The notes below the pieces were generated by a model that saw nothing but the letters and a program-made list of their open reading frames with translations, searched no databases and was not told the DNA's origin. Of a DNA stretch of 64,000 nucleotides, positions 11,050-22,589 are shown piece by piece (the stretch's first letter is position 1; every line of letters starts with the position of its first letter). Origin of the DNA: Zymoseptoria tritici IPO323 (taxonomy: Eukaryota > Ascomycota > Dothideomycetes > Mycosphaerellales > Mycosphaerellaceae); the NCBI RefSeq assembly GCF_000219625.1, contig NC_018214.1, forward strand, positions 744,001 through 808,000. Reading direction: 5' to 3'. The position numbers and the translations under genes are program-made.

Positions 11050-11521
11050 TTAACGACAACATCGCTGCCACGAGCCCTTGCAATAGCCTTGCGAACCATG
11101 AGCAAGAAGTTCCAACAAAGCATCTCCTGAACAGTTCCATGGCCGCGTACATCCAGAGTTCGTCCGCCGACCTGCTCCGCCTCGCTGCTCACTTGCAGTA
11201 CAGCTGGTGGTGGCGATCATATCCACAAGGCTTATCATCCGCAGTGCACTGAGCTTTCTGCTAGTACATTAGCAAAAGGAATGCTGGCGAAACGAGAGTT
11301 ACGAGACAAGAGTAGCAAACGTACAACGGGGCATGGATGATAATGGCCGCCAATGTAGCACGTCCCCGGGCCTCCCCCGCCGGGGAGGGTGCAATGCTTT
11401 TCGTGCTTGCAGTTTGTTAGTGGAATGTAGCCGTAGGACAGGCCAGGACGGATGGGGCGCTTACAACGGCCAGAGCTGTTGAGACCAGCGAGAAGATGAC
11501 GGAAAACTTGAAGAGGAGCAT
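11050..11521 (-). CDS. Small secreted cysteine-rich protein, paralogue of SSP-A (SSP-B)
   Basis: Three exons are proposed: 11521..11465, 11405..11325 and 11259..11050, encoding about 115 residues. Introns are 11406..11464 (gtaagc donor, gcaag acceptor) and 11260..11324 (gtacgt donor, agcag acceptor), both phase 0. The signal peptide MLLFKFSVIFSLVSTALA is similar to that of SSP-A. The following region has cysteine spacing C-x10-C-x8-C-x5-C-x6-C-x8-C, identical to SSP-A except for the first loop, and CGY replaces CGW after the fifth cysteine. SSP-A ends one residue after the sixth cysteine, whereas this frame runs on for about 49 residues. That tail may be real, may hide another intron (a gtgagc donor follows the sixth cysteine closely), or may be a read-through after loss of the stop. 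The acceptor of either intron could also shift by three or nine bases without changing frame. Confidence 0.68.
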
Positions 11522-13253
11522 CGTTGAGCGGGAGATGGCTGTGTCGATGTTGATTGATGGGAGTGGTGTCGGATATTTCGTGGTGTTGGTTCTTTCGCGG
11601 CGTTGAGAGGTTCGAGCGGTCAAGAAGAGGAACGAGAATCTGTGGGGCGCGGGAGTTGGTGATATAAAAGTGTACAGTACCCGACCGCAGCAAACGGCTC
11701 ACCGTCACCAAAGTTCGCCACGATATAACAGCCCGGTGCTCACTGGACTACTCCGCCACACAGAATGCCCCCGGACCCTGTCAAGATGGAAAGCACGTGC
11801 CTACCTGAGACGAGGAATACGAGGGCCCAGGATCAGGCGGCAATGAGCAGCGAGTGAACATGCCTCGTATAGATCAGTGGATCGAGACTCCCTGCGTTGG
11901 AGTCGCCAACAAGGCATTGAACATGGCTTCAAAGTTCGAGCGAGGCCTAAGCGCCAGGCAGTCGTCCAAGATTTCAGGACTCGCCTGGAGTTGAGTCGGG
12001 CAACTTGATGGGCTTGCGGATACGTATGCAAACACCTGGATCCATGTACAGACACTTTGGCTGATTGGCTTCGTAGCCTCCAAGCCAAGAGAACGAAAGG
12101 GCCTGACCATCGTGTTGCCAACGCCTACAGACATACCTCATGTTACTGCATCATCGGATTGGAAAGCCTGCGCTGTACATTAGCCATCACACCGAAACAC
12201 GATCATGGCTAGCATGATCGATCATGTCGTGCGGGAGACGAGCACTGTCCGTGGCGTGATTCTTTCGAAGTTTTGATCCCCTATGATCAGGAGTGTTAAG
12301 ATCAAACTGGCCAAGGTTCGAACGAACAGACTTGCGGGGAGAAAGACCGCGACTCGGCATTCGATCAGATCATGCCAACCTCAGTCAGATTGTGACCTGT
12401 GGTCCCGATGTGTTGTTCGTCTTGACTTCAGCCTGTGGACCCAAAGTATGGAGCGGTGCCCTATCCCGGAAGACAATGGTGATACTCCCAGGCCAATACA
12501 GGTTCGAGCGATTGTCGATGCCTACCTGAAGAAGTCGCCAATTGATTTATGGTCTCGAACATGAGCTCCGAAACGCCCATAGCCTGTAGAGGGTGGGAAA
12601 AGTCCCGAAAGACCAGCCTAGCCATATCGTGAGGTCTAGCAGCAAATACAGCCGGCGAATGAGGTTGGAATTGGCCTGGGCAGAGAGGCGATGGAGGCGA
12701 TAGAGGCGACGACGATATAGTGGGCCGACTGACATCGTTCCGGCCGTTATAAACTCAAAGTCCAGTCGCCAGCAATGAGAGCGTAGTATTGTAGGACAAT
12801 GCCCGCAAAGCAACAAGTCAAAGTAGCAAGCCATCTGTGCCGAAATGAGTCGCGAGGCGGAAAGTTCTTGGACCTACCTTCATGCTTATTGATTGTGCAG
12901 CCAACTCGCCCACTTGCTTAGAAGCATATCTGTGACGAGAGGGCAATTCCGCTGTTCGAACCCGTGGCGAACAATTGGCCGTCGTCATAGAGGACGAGTC
13001 GTCTTTGCTCGAAGAGATAGTAAGAGCGCCAGCTGCAAGCGTGAGAAGTCAGAAAGTGACCTTTCAGGCAGACCGTCGAGATTTGGGATCCGATGAGCAG
13101 CAAGCCTCACTCCAATGGATAACGTGCTTGTGGGAGACGTGATGTCAGATCGAGACAACGCACAACCTCAACTCCAACCACACAACTGCCGTCCGTCTCG
13201 CTTGCCCGCACCAGCGCCGATCTCTCCGCCCCGCGTGCGATGAGAACACGAAA
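11522..13253. other. Gene-poor stretch, no gene supported
   Basis: Short open frames occur on both strands, such as minus 11801-12121 and 12547-12834. None has a recognisable domain, consistent codon usage or a clear splice pattern. Confidence 0.5.
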
Positions 13254-13448
13254 TTACCTCCTTCGGTGCGTGGTTGTCACCCCAACGTGGCGATGTTCGC
13301 GTATGAGCATATCATTGAGAATCCACATGCGAACATGTTCGCTTGCTTCAGCAACTTCATCATCGAGCATAGAGCCAGGCGAGGCAGGATGCCCAGCAAA
13401 TGCAGACAAAGAAGCAATCCACGCCAACGGGAGTGCCACGTTGTACAT
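13254..13448 (-). CDS. Possible small secreted protein without cysteines (weak)
   Basis: A 64-residue frame starts with a plausible signal peptide (MYNVALPLAWIASLSAFA) and ends in a short hydrophilic mature part without cysteine. There is no splicing evidence, repeat or homologue that I recognise. It may be a chance frame in a gene-poor region and is listed only because of the signal-like N-terminus. Confidence 0.22.
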   Translation of the reverse strand: MYNVALPLAWIASLSAFAGHPASPGSMLDDEVAEASEHVRMWILNDMLIREHRHVGVTTTHRRR

Positions 13449-15617
13449 TGACGTCTTTTCCTGACCACCCTCGTGGGTCTGATACCCATACCTTTGACAA
13501 GGTAGACAGGAGGGTAACACGTACTTTCATCTGTGTCGTGCGATTACCGCTGGGCTTGCATCGATGGAGACGACGTGACGTCCAGAGTGGGTATGACAGG
13601 TGCCCGCTCCGGAAATCCCAGTGCTGTCAAAGACCAGATGCAAAGGCATGTCTGCCCGACGTCGGATCCGGGCTTGCGGTCGTTCATTTGTTCGCGTGAT
13701 TATCAAAGGTGGGTAAGATGGGGAGGGTTGGATGTCATCCAAGTCAGCCTGAACTTCGGAGGGCGAGGTTGTGAGTGCGCTGGAGCAACGGTGTCTTGGC
13801 GTGGGTTGTCGAGGATCAACCTTGGGCGGAGCGAACTTCTGTGTCGATTGATCGATATACATTGACCTTGAAACGACGGTCAGCTTGGGGACCAAGGCCA
13901 CAAGATCTGGTTGACGAAGCATCTTGAAGGATTCATACCCCGATCGCAACCGATCCCGCTTCTCTGCAGGCGGTGGACACATCCTCGTTCCATTCCACCA
14001 CATCCCGCATGCTTGAGGATTTGACGAGACTTTCCATCATCACACATGTAATCCTGACAGGCCGTGGGGATGGAAGGAGGGGCCATTTCTCCAGAATTGT
14101 ATTACTGCACAGCATGACCCCATTCCGAGACCTCGCACCGCATGCTCCTACCATTCGCAGAGATGTGAGATGTGAGTGCATTTTGTGTGATGGGCCGACA
14201 GCTGAGCTGCATGTCAATAGCAGTGATTGGCGAGGAAAGCTTTGTCAAGCGCCCGTGTGGATAGGAGCTTGCTTTCTCAGCTTTGCTGACCGCTGAAGTG
14301 GCATGGAAGAGCTGTCCAGTCTGCCCACCCGACGTTGGTATGCTTGCGGTCAACAATCAAATCCAGCCATGCATGTCCATCAAATGCGGGCGCAATTGGC
14401 TGCCCTCTCGATTCAATTGAGCTCGGTGCAGTGCAGGTGTCCAGTAGGAGCAGAGCCGCTCGTCGCGTCCGCGACTACTGCAGCAGACAGGCGCACGCCG
14501 CGAATCGGAGATGCTGTGCGGCATATACTTCTGTCAAGCATGAATCTAGACGGGCGCCAACATGGTCAATCAGGGCCGGTCTCCTGTCGCTCGTTGCTGT
14601 GCTGTCGAGTTGTGCGGTGCAGATGCGCAAGTGCAGATGCAAGTGCGAGTGCGAGTGCGGCCGTATCGAGTCGTCCTCGTTGTCGCCGTCGCCATGATAG
14701 GCCCGCCTCGCCATCGCTCGATAGGACTGGCGCGGCGATTCATGGTCAAAGACATTCCGCGGACTGCCAAAAGTGACAACCGGCGCCGATGATCAGTGAG
14801 CCTCGCCACGATGTCCACGTTGTGACCAGGAGAAGAAGCAATCTATTCTTCCACGTCCTTCCGCTGTTGTCATCATCATCATTTGTATCCTGACACTTGG
14901 ACTTCGCCGCTCCCATCCTACGCACGCATAGTCGTCCGCCCTTGACCGAGCCAAGAGCGGCGTGTACCTTCCAAAAACCCCGTCGAACAATTGAACAACC
15001 TTTGCACAGCCTTTCTTGATCGTCGGAAGCTCTCGGAACTGCACCACGAACCCTGGATCATCGCAGTCCGATGATCCTTGCTGGTGCCTCTCGAATCACA
15101 AACAAAAGCCAACCACAGCAAGCCAACGGCAGTCACCCGATCACGTCCCCCGGCGACTTCACTTCTCACATTCAAGACACACAACTCTCCCACCGAGCGA
15201 GGCGTAGTCATCGAGGTTGCACTTCCTTTTGATTCTGCTATATTCGCTCAGATCGCACGACCTAACAGAAAGTCTCGCCGCATCGCCAAGCCCGTCGGCG
15301 CATCGGTAGTAACTTCCCGACGTCACCGTACAACGACTATCCCGTGGCTGGCACGACATCTTCAAAGATCGTTCACCGCCGCCGCGCCTGCGCACTCCTG
15401 ACCGTTCCGCCTCACTGCACCGCCGCAGTGCTGTCTGGATATATCGCTATCGACGTGGAGGCCAGCTGACCGTGCTCATCACGACCACTTCCACCTGATC
15501 CTCACCGCACACCGCGACGACGGATCCTCTCGGGTCATTTCCGGCAGTGTTTCAAACTGACCGTTTATCAACCACACCTACTATCAACTTCGATTCACCA
15601 CAGCACACGCCCGGAGA
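13449..15617. other. Gene-poor stretch and long leader of the J-domain gene
   Basis: No supported gene is present. Around 14618-14660 there is an imperfect short repeat of gtgcagat/gtgcgag type. The last several hundred bases before 15618 are pyrimidine-rich and C-rich and probably include the promoter and 5' leader of the J-domain gene. Confidence 0.5.
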
Positions 15618-17558
15618 ATGGAGTTACCACCGGATCCTTACATAGCGTTGGGAGTGCCCAAAGATGCCACTCCTGCCGCCATCAAAACCGCTCACCGCAA
15701 GCTGGTCTTGAAATTCCATCCCGACAAAGTCACCGATCCGGCCGCAAAGGAAGCAGCATCAGATCAGTTTCATCGAATCCAGACCGCGTATGAGATCTTG
15801 ATCGACGAAGACCGGAGAGGACGATACGATGCACAAGTACGACTCCAAAGTCTTAGAAAGGAGGCGATGGAGAGGAAAGGGTCGGGTTCAGTGCGCGGAG
15901 GAGACATGCGTTCATCATCAACACCATACAGGCCATCGGCCGAGCCCACATCAAGATCAGGATACAACACGCGATCTTCAGAACGAGTTGCTCCTCAGTA
16001 TGAAGAGCGTCGACCATCCTACGCGGCGGACTACTTTGATCCCAAACCCAGGTCAAGTACCCGAAAGGAGCCAGAGTACGAACGATCATCAAGAAGGCCT
16101 GCAACAGAATCAAAAGAGAAGCCACGGTCGACTCGGGATTCGAAGACAAAGGAGAACGAGCGTGATCGTCGTAAGGAGAAGAGCAGAAAAACAGAGAAGG
16201 AAACCAAGAAAGAACGCGATCACAAGTACGGTGCGTACGCGGAGGACGACGCAAGTGAGAGCGATTCAGATGAGCACATGCGGAGGGAACGAAGGATGCG
16301 AGACGAGGACACGGAGCGTAGGGCCAGAGAGTACTACAGCAGACAACGACCTGAGCCCAACGACCCTTACCATGACGAACGTGCGCGTAAAATGGCTAGT
16401 CAGGCTGCCGACATTCGCGACTACATCTCGTCATCAAGATCACGACCTCGAGCCGAGCCGGAACGCCGACCTTCACCTCCACGCGGGGCCTCGTCCAAGG
16501 ACAAGTTGGAACATATCCAGCGGAGTGATGGGCGATCGGTTCCGGTCATGGTGCGACGTTCCTCTGCGCGACCCAAGCAGACGAGCCGTGACTCCGACTT
16601 CCAGCATGGTCCCTCGCCGGAGCGAAGGAGAAGCGATGAAAGCCTTCCGGAGCTGCCACGCCGCCCGCCAACCCTGGCCCAGCACAAGTCCTCACCGGCC
16701 GACATACGGATGCCCGAGAGCAAGCAACGTTCGCAGTCCGTCCAGGTCGAGTCCGAGAATGGTCCTCGTGTGCCGCAAATGAAGCGATCTGAAACTGCGC
16801 CATACACTTCCTCCTCTCGCCGACCTGAACCCACTGTTCAATCCAAAGGCTCTGCTCAGCGTCCGACCATAGTCACGGATGGCATCGCCACACCCGCTGT
16901 CACTCCGGAGAACGTCACGCCCCCTGCGATGAACTCCAAGTACAACTATGGAAAGCAGTATGCCGACGACAAGGAGTATGCCACCCCAGACGGCTACCGC
17001 ACTGAAGTCCGCGAACCGGTTAGCGGCAAGCCAACCCGTCCGAGGCTTACTCGCAGTCCTGAACCTATGAAGGAGTCTCGCGAAGCCCGCGGACCTCGCG
17101 ACGTTCGAGACCGCGATCTCCCTCGAGATATCCGCGGCGATCGTGATAGGTCTGGCCGATCTGCCTCTGCTCGTCACCCATCCTCTCCACAAGTAACACC
17201 TCAAATGCCGCGTACTACAAGCTACGTCTACAACGTCTCCGATCGCGGCGTCGAGCAGACCGACCGCAGTGCACGACCCGGTCTCAGTCACAGGGAGTCT
17301 TCTCGTCCCGAGATGCCTCGCGACGCAAACCTCTTGTTTGCCGAGGTACCCACGACGAAGACGGCTGGGTCGCCGCGGCAAAGACCGATGCAGTACCCGC
17401 CAACTGTGCCGGAAGATGGCGTGAGCCGACAGAAAGCGGTGCGACCGGAGGACGTCCGCATGGCGAGTGGATATACCAGCAGAAAGGCGGGTGTATCGGA
17501 AAGGCCGAGCTTAGGTCGAAACACCAGTAGCTATTACGGAGCGGGTGTCAGGGCGTGA
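15618..17558 (+). CDS. J-domain protein with long disordered Arg/Ser-rich tail
   Basis: A single exon encodes 646 residues. Residues 6-72 form a J domain with helix II, the HPD motif at residues 34-36 (KFHPDKV) and helices III-IV ending at DEDRRGRYDAQ. J domains recruit Hsp70 and stimulate its ATPase. The remaining roughly 570 residues are low-complexity, rich in Arg, Ser, Pro, Glu and Lys, with many SP/TP sites and no Cys-rich or DnaJ C-terminal substrate domain. It is therefore a class C J protein. The disordered tail recalls nuclear or spliceosome-associated J proteins, but that is inference. The start is the first ATG after a C-rich leader. Confidence 0.85.
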   Translation: MELPPDPYIALGVPKDATPAAIKTAHRKLVLKFHPDKVTDPAAKEAASDQFHRIQTAYEILIDEDRRGRYDAQVRLQSLRKEAMERKGSGSVRGGDMRSSSTPYRPSAEPTSRSGYNTRSSERVAPQYEERRPSYAADYFDPKPRSSTRKEPEYERSSRRPATESKEKPRSTRDSKTKENERDRRKEKSRKTEKETKKERDHKYGAYAEDDASESDSDEHMRRERRMRDEDTERRAREYYSRQRPEPNDPYHDERARKMASQAADIRDYISSSRSRPRAEPERRPSPPRGASSKDKLEHIQRSDGRSVPVMVRRSSARPKQTSRDSDFQHGPSPERRRSDESLPELPRRPPTLAQHKSSPADIRMPESKQRSQSVQVESENGPRVPQMKRSETAPYTSSSRRPEPTVQSKGSAQRPTIVTDGIATPAVTPENVTPPAMNSKYNYGKQYADDKEYATPDGYRTEVREPVSGKPTRPRLTRSPEPMKESREARGPRDVRDRDLPRDIRGDRDRSGRSASARHPSSPQVTPQMPRTTSYVYNVSDRGVEQTDRSARPGLSHRESSRPEMPRDANLLFAEVPTTKTAGSPRQRPMQYPPTVPEDGVSRQKAVRPEDVRMASGYTSRKAGVSERPSLGRNTSSYYGAGVRA

Positions 17559-18307
17559 GAGGAGGATGAAGGCACCGAGAGATTGAAGCATTTACACTGG
17601 CGTTGAACCCCGACAAGGGATGAGGATATAGGCATCACAGCACGGGATGGCGATTGAATTGGCATGGCATGGCACACTCCACATACTGCATGGGAGGGGG
17701 ACTATCGGTTCGTGAATGAGCAAGGCGAGGGTCTGGGAGGTGGATGGTAGGATGGATGAATTGGAGTAGGTGGTTGAATCAATCGACTCTTCTCGGCACG
17801 GATGGCAGCACTCGGGCTTTTACGGCTGGCTGATAGAAATCTTTGCAGTAACGAGTGTAATGATCAATGAGAAGTACTTCACTTGATAAGGCATTTCTCC
17901 CGATTCCTTTCTTTACTTCTGTTCTGTTTGCAATGGTTGCCTTGAACAGTGGAATGACACGGCAAGTGGACCGATAGATACTGGCTATCTCAGCTGACGC
18001 TGCTCACGCAGGCTCTCCGTCACTGGCACGCATTGTGGCCGTTCATGTATGAGACTTGTTGAAGGCTTATACGGCGTACGGACTGTGTCGTTGTATGTGG
18101 CTTCAATCCGTACCTGCCGCTTCTGGATCACTCGTCATGCTGAGAATGGCCTTTGACATGTGACAATGACGCTGATAGCTAGCTCGCTTCACTCCGTTTG
18201 CTTCGTTGCGTCTGTCGACCCTTCACCGGCGCACTTCCAAATTCTTTCTTTTCGGCTTACTTACCTCAACATCGAACATCATCGCGCTCGAGGCAGTGCA
18301 TCCAAGG
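17559..18307. other. Intergenic stretch
   Basis: This is the 3' flank of the J-domain gene and the upstream region of the gene at 18308. No additional gene is seen. Confidence 0.5.
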
Positions 18308-19242
18308 ATGGCCAACCTGTTCAACCCCGACAAGGGCGTCATCTCACCACAGCTCCGCGCAAGCAGCAACGCACTCGAGCAATTCTTGCGCACGTACAAC
18401 ATCCCGAGCTACCTCCAGGCGCCAAAGTTCGGCCAAATCAAGGACGTCATGGAGGTCGTGGCCCATCTGATCGCCGGATACTACATTCGTGACGACCCAG
18501 CAGGAGCTCCCCCAATCCAAGAGTGGAACTCGGGCCTAGTCGACCAATTCCTTCTCAAGGTTTTTCTCGGAACAGACAACATGGGTGCTTGGGACATCAC
18601 CCACGGCAAGCCAAGTCTTCCTGCCTGGACAGCTCAGGAGTCTCCCATCTCCATGTCTGTCGGTCTCATTCTCTCCGACTGGATGACCCTAGATGCGCGT
18701 ACGTTTCGCACGGCGAGGTATGGAGAGTCTGCAATCACCCGGCCAGATCGTAAGCGAGCCCATCATCCCTCATTCACACCGTCAGATGTTAACGCCGTGT
18801 ACCCAATGGACTGGATTGCTGCGCGATAGACCAAGAAGTCTTCATGGTCTTCGACATCGACGAGTGCTTCGGTGGAATACCACAATTCGAATTCAAATGC
18901 TCCAGCCTCCGTCACGTCAAACCATCCAACGAGCTGCTCCTGGACCAGGAGCTCGTGAGCAAAGCACAGGTGGAGTTGGTATCAAAGTGGCACATCAACG
19001 AGCGCGAGCTCGCGGTCCGAGTCAACGGCAACTTGGTGATCCATCACGCAAGGTTGGCGCTGTGGCTCGTTACTCTGGACCAGGAGGATCACGATCAGCA
19101 TACCCACGATCATTCAACGGACTGCGACCTCGAATTCGAAGATATGCGCGAAGAGATGTACGAGCAGAGGTCGATCATGAAGGCTCTGGGTGGTCTGATG
19201 GATATCTTGAGGAGCAATCAGCCTGATATGAAAGCTTCTTGA
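18308..19242 (+). CDS. Unknown two-exon protein
   Basis: The proposed exons are 18308..18749 and 18830..19242, giving about 284 residues. The intron is 18750..18829 (gtaagc donor, gatag acceptor, phase 1). An upstream gtacgt donor at 18699 is also in the right phase and would remove 17 residues, so the junction is uncertain. The start at 18308 begins MANLFNPDKGVIS. The protein is soluble and helical, with an internal NMGAWDITHGKPSLPAW segment and a second half beginning VFMVFDIDECFGG. A His/Asp-rich patch (DQEDHDQHTHDHSTD) could bind metal. There is no signal peptide and no family is recognised. Confidence 0.6.
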
Positions 19243-20000
19243 GAAGTGCCGGACATGCCTTTGGTTGGACGGGAAGAGAAGAGTACAGGACACGAGACAG
19301 CTTGTCAATGCAACTGCTCGCCAGTAGCAAGAGATCCTTTGTCTATAAAGGCAGCGTTGCGCACGACGCTGATCACCAAGACATCGAATGGTGTCAGGCT
19401 CTACGCGAGCTGCAAGATCGTGGGATTCGCTGCAGAAGAACACAGTAGACAGATCATGCTAGTGCTGCTCACCGGTAACGAGCCCTCTTTGGAAGAATTG
19501 TCCACTCCCGTAGCCAGTGATTGTGTTTCTCGGTTAGCTGATTTCGTTTCTGTCTCTTCTGCAATGAGTCGCAACAGACAACCAGTACCCTAGCGAATCG
19601 ATCCGTTTGCAAGCCATCTTGAAAAGGCGGCTTTGTAGGTGTTCAAATTGTTGTGCAACACATCGTCGTGTCGCAAATGCCGAAGATCATACCGAAAAGA
19701 CCTGACGTCGATCGTTGTCGAGCTTACTAATGACAGCAGCATTTCAATGGTTCCCGTCCTCAGGCACAAGAACACCGACATCGACCTCGTCCGTCCATCA
19801 TCAGTCTCGTTCGTCCAAGCATTGTATGATCGTTCGACGACTGCTCCAACGTGCACCGACTAGTCCTTCAAAGGTGAGCCCCTCAGCTGAACTTCACAAC
19901 TTCCATCTAACGCACCCTCTAGCCATATACCACTCCCAGGTTCCATCTGCAAGCCCAGAAACAATACATCCATACCCAACCAAGGCTCTTATCAACCACC
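19243..20000. other. Intergenic stretch
   Basis: This separates two plus-strand genes. The last 100 bp before 20001 look like a fungal 5' leader, A/C-rich with an atcaaccacc context at the ATG. Nothing else is supported. Confidence 0.5.
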
Positions 20001-20771
20001 ATGTCTCAACCAAAATACGAACTCCTCTACCACCCCGGCATCCCCGGCCGCGGCGAATTCATCCGCCTCGCCTTCGAAGTGACCGGAATACCCTACACCG
20101 ACATCGCCAACTCCCAAAAAGATGGCTACGCCACCGTCCAGAAGACCTGCATGAACACCACCTCAACCGCGAGCGAAGGCAGCAATCCACCCATGTTCGC
20201 TCCTCCCGCCCTTCGTATCCCCGGAGCCGGCAAAAACGGCGAAGCGCTGGTCATTGCTCAGACGTCGAATATCCTGCTCTACCTGAGTGAGAAATTGAGC
20301 CTTCTGCCGGAAGGTGATGAGAACGGGAAGTACTTTGTCAACCAGTTGGTGTTGACAGCATTGGATCTCAACAATGAGATTCATGATACGCACCACCCTA
20401 TCGGCCCATCGTTGTACTACGAAGACCAGAAAGACGCGAGTCTGCTCAAAGCGAAAGATGTGCGGGAGAATCGGATTCCGAAGTTCTTGTCGTATTTTGA
20501 GAGGGTTTTGAAGGGGAATGGAGACGGGAAGTATCTTGTGGGAGAGCGGGTGACGACGGCGGATGTGACGGTGTGGCAGGTGTTGGATGGGTTGCAATTT
20601 GCGTTTCCCAAGGAGATGGCAGTGAGGAGGAAGGAGTTTGAGGCACTGTTCAAGTGGTATGAGGGTTTCAAGGAGGAGAAGGGATTGAAGGCTTATCTTG
20701 GGAGTGAAAGGAGATTGCCGTATAGTCAGGGCGTTTTTAGGTATTACCCGGAGTTGGATAGGCAGGAGTAG
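20001..20771 (+). CDS. Glutathione S-transferase
   Basis: A single exon encodes 256 residues. The N-terminal thioredoxin-like domain (about residues 5-100) has LLYHPGIPGRGEFIRLAFE, with the Tyr and GRGE features of cytosolic GSTs, and the glutathione-binding loop region ALVIAQTSNILLYLSEKL. The C-terminal all-helical domain contains VGERVTTADVTVWQVLDGL, the N-capping box/hydrophobic staple motif of GSTs. The role is glutathione conjugation or peroxide detoxification in the cytosol; the substrate is unknown. It is closest in feel to sigma/pi-like fungal GSTs. It is tail-to-tail with another GST-like gene, only 96 bp between stop codons. Confidence 0.88.
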   Translation: MSQPKYELLYHPGIPGRGEFIRLAFEVTGIPYTDIANSQKDGYATVQKTCMNTTSTASEGSNPPMFAPPALRIPGAGKNGEALVIAQTSNILLYLSEKLSLLPEGDENGKYFVNQLVLTALDLNNEIHDTHHPIGPSLYYEDQKDASLLKAKDVRENRIPKFLSYFERVLKGNGDGKYLVGERVTTADVTVWQVLDGLQFAFPKEMAVRRKEFEALFKWYEGFKEEKGLKAYLGSERRLPYSQGVFRYYPELDRQE

Positions 20772-20867
20772 AATTGGACGTGGCGATGAGGTTCGGTCGA
20801 TTTACGAGCTCACGAGAGACATGTCTCTTCAATGTCAACTTTCCAAAGCACCACGAACACTTCTGCT

Positions 20868-21915
20868 TCACGTCTCCTTGAACGTGAAGTTCCACCTCGG
20901 ATAATGCACCCTCATCTCCTTCCCACCCTCCTTACTCGTCGTGCTAATTACCGCCTCCATATTCGTCAACCCAACCAACTTGCCCGAGTCCGCACTATCA
21001 TATCCCGTATCGATTGGCGCCATGGTAATCTGCTGACCCTCCTTCAACCCACTCGGATCATCACTCTCCACCTTCAAATCATCATCGTTGAAGTCCGAGC
21101 CGAGAATTTTCTGCACGCACTCCTTGCCCTCAATCTCAGTCGGCTTAGGCGCAGCCTCTTTCGCCTTCTCAATCGCAGCCTTGTATCGTTCCCTCCAAGC
21201 GAGAACATTCGGAAACCGCTTCTCATTGAAGTAATCCTCCGGAAACGAACCAGGCAGCATAAGCAACCAGTCGAAAATCCAGCACGCTACACATCACTAC
21301 AGTCAGCAGACGCCTCACTCTCCCCACGCTCAAGTCAAACATACCATGAATATCCGCCAACCCAGGCCCCTTCCTTTCATTCCCAAGCACCCACTCCCTC
21401 CCATCCCTCAACAACTCCTCCAAAAACGTCCAATTCGCCCTCATCTCCGCCAACGCCGCGGGCCTCAACGCATCCTGCGTCTCCTTACTCCAACTCCGTC
21501 CCCACAACTCCTCCCTATCCTTCTGAAACCCGGGATCCTTCATCAGATCCAGATCCGTACTAATCACCGCCGCGGCACTACGGAACACCACTACATCCGT
21601 CCACTTTTCCAGTAATTTCTCCAGTGCTCTGTCCTTTGCATCGGTGGCGGCGATGGAGGGGTACGCACCACCGGCGGGATATTGAAGTTCGAGTTTTTCG
21701 AGGATGAGGAGCGAGTCGCAGTAGATGTCGCGACCGAGGGAGAGGAGGGGGATGCGCCGGTAGTTTATGCCGAGGGAGGCGAGGTCCGGGCGAGGAAGGG
21801 TGATGGGTTGTTCGCAGTGGGTGTAGGGGATGCCGCGGAGGGCGAAGTAGGCGGTTACTTTGGAGGCCCAGGCGGAGAGGCCCCAGAGGAAGAGTATTGG
21901 TTCTTGGGGGGGCAT
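20868..21915 (-). CDS. Glutathione S-transferase-like protein
   Basis: Two exons, 21915..21345 and 21286..20868, encode about 329 residues. The intron is 21287..21344 (gtatgt donor, tgtag acceptor, phase 1). The N-terminal thioredoxin-like domain begins PILFLWGLSAWASKVTAYF, followed by IPLLSLGRDIYCDSLLILEKLE, equivalent to the GSH-binding strand-loop-helix. The C-terminal helical domain contains GPGLADIHACWIFDWLL across the splice junction, a GST-type D-I-H motif. The extra C-terminal 100 residues resemble the longer fungal GST-like family (GST_N plus DUF7962-type region; family name from memory). A GST-like fold is confident; catalytic activity is not. Confidence 0.82.
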
Positions 21916-22589
21916 CTTGGGAGGAGGTGTCGTTTTTGAGGGAGAGATTCTTTCTTGTGCGTGATTGGAGAGCAGAAACGAAGAGACGGACGCGGAGGAG
22001 AGCTAGGTCGCGTACTGATCTTGTTGTGATATTTGCCGATTCTGCTACGCGGCATATGGCCGTTGTGTGTGAAGCTACCAGGGCTATACCATCATGGCGT
22101 CCGTGAAACCCCTCATTCTCCCGGAGCTATGGAGCAAGAGCGTGGTCTAGACTCGACGAGTGGTTTGAACACATCGCTTCGGAAATTGAAATGTGTACAG
22201 AGGGCCAGCAGAGTCTTGACACCGTCCACAGATATCGATATGCGTCCTCGAGTTCTAAGCCCAATGGTCTCCGGCGATGGCCAGGCATTGGCAATGTAAG
22301 CCCGGAGTTCGAAGACTTGTCACGCAAAGCATGGACAGACAAGCCATTGTCGCAAGCGAACCACGACAACATGCTATAAGCAGAAGAGGAACAGAGGAGA
22401 AATAATCGGGAAGACAAGGTGATGTCGCCGTGAAGAAATCGCATCTGCCGCCCTCCGCGCGTGGCATCCATGAAATCGTGGGGAAGCTCATCCAGACTCC
22501 ACCAAACAACCAACGTCATTCCTCGCGTCTTCCCAAAATCCACCTCCATCTCTTCCACAACCACACCACCACCACCTCTCCACCACCAA
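21916..22589. promoter_or_regulatory. Divergent intergenic region
   Basis: This lies between the GST-like gene (minus) and the NT-C2 gene (plus). Just upstream of 22590 it is very rich in C/A with CCACCA runs, as in a fungal 5' leader. Confidence 0.4.

Noticed and set aside
11801..12134. Two overlapping minus-strand frames
   Set aside because: No signal peptide, domain or splice evidence. They were checked as possible third members of the six-cysteine family and do not fit its spacing.
12940..13030. tRNA-like B-box string (tgttcgaaccc)
   Set aside because: No A box at the right distance and no acceptor-stem pairing. No other tRNA-like B box was convincing anywhere in the window.
15829..16782. 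317-codon frame inside the J-domain gene
   Set aside because: It is an alternative frame of a codon-biased Arg/Ser-rich region, an expected shadow.
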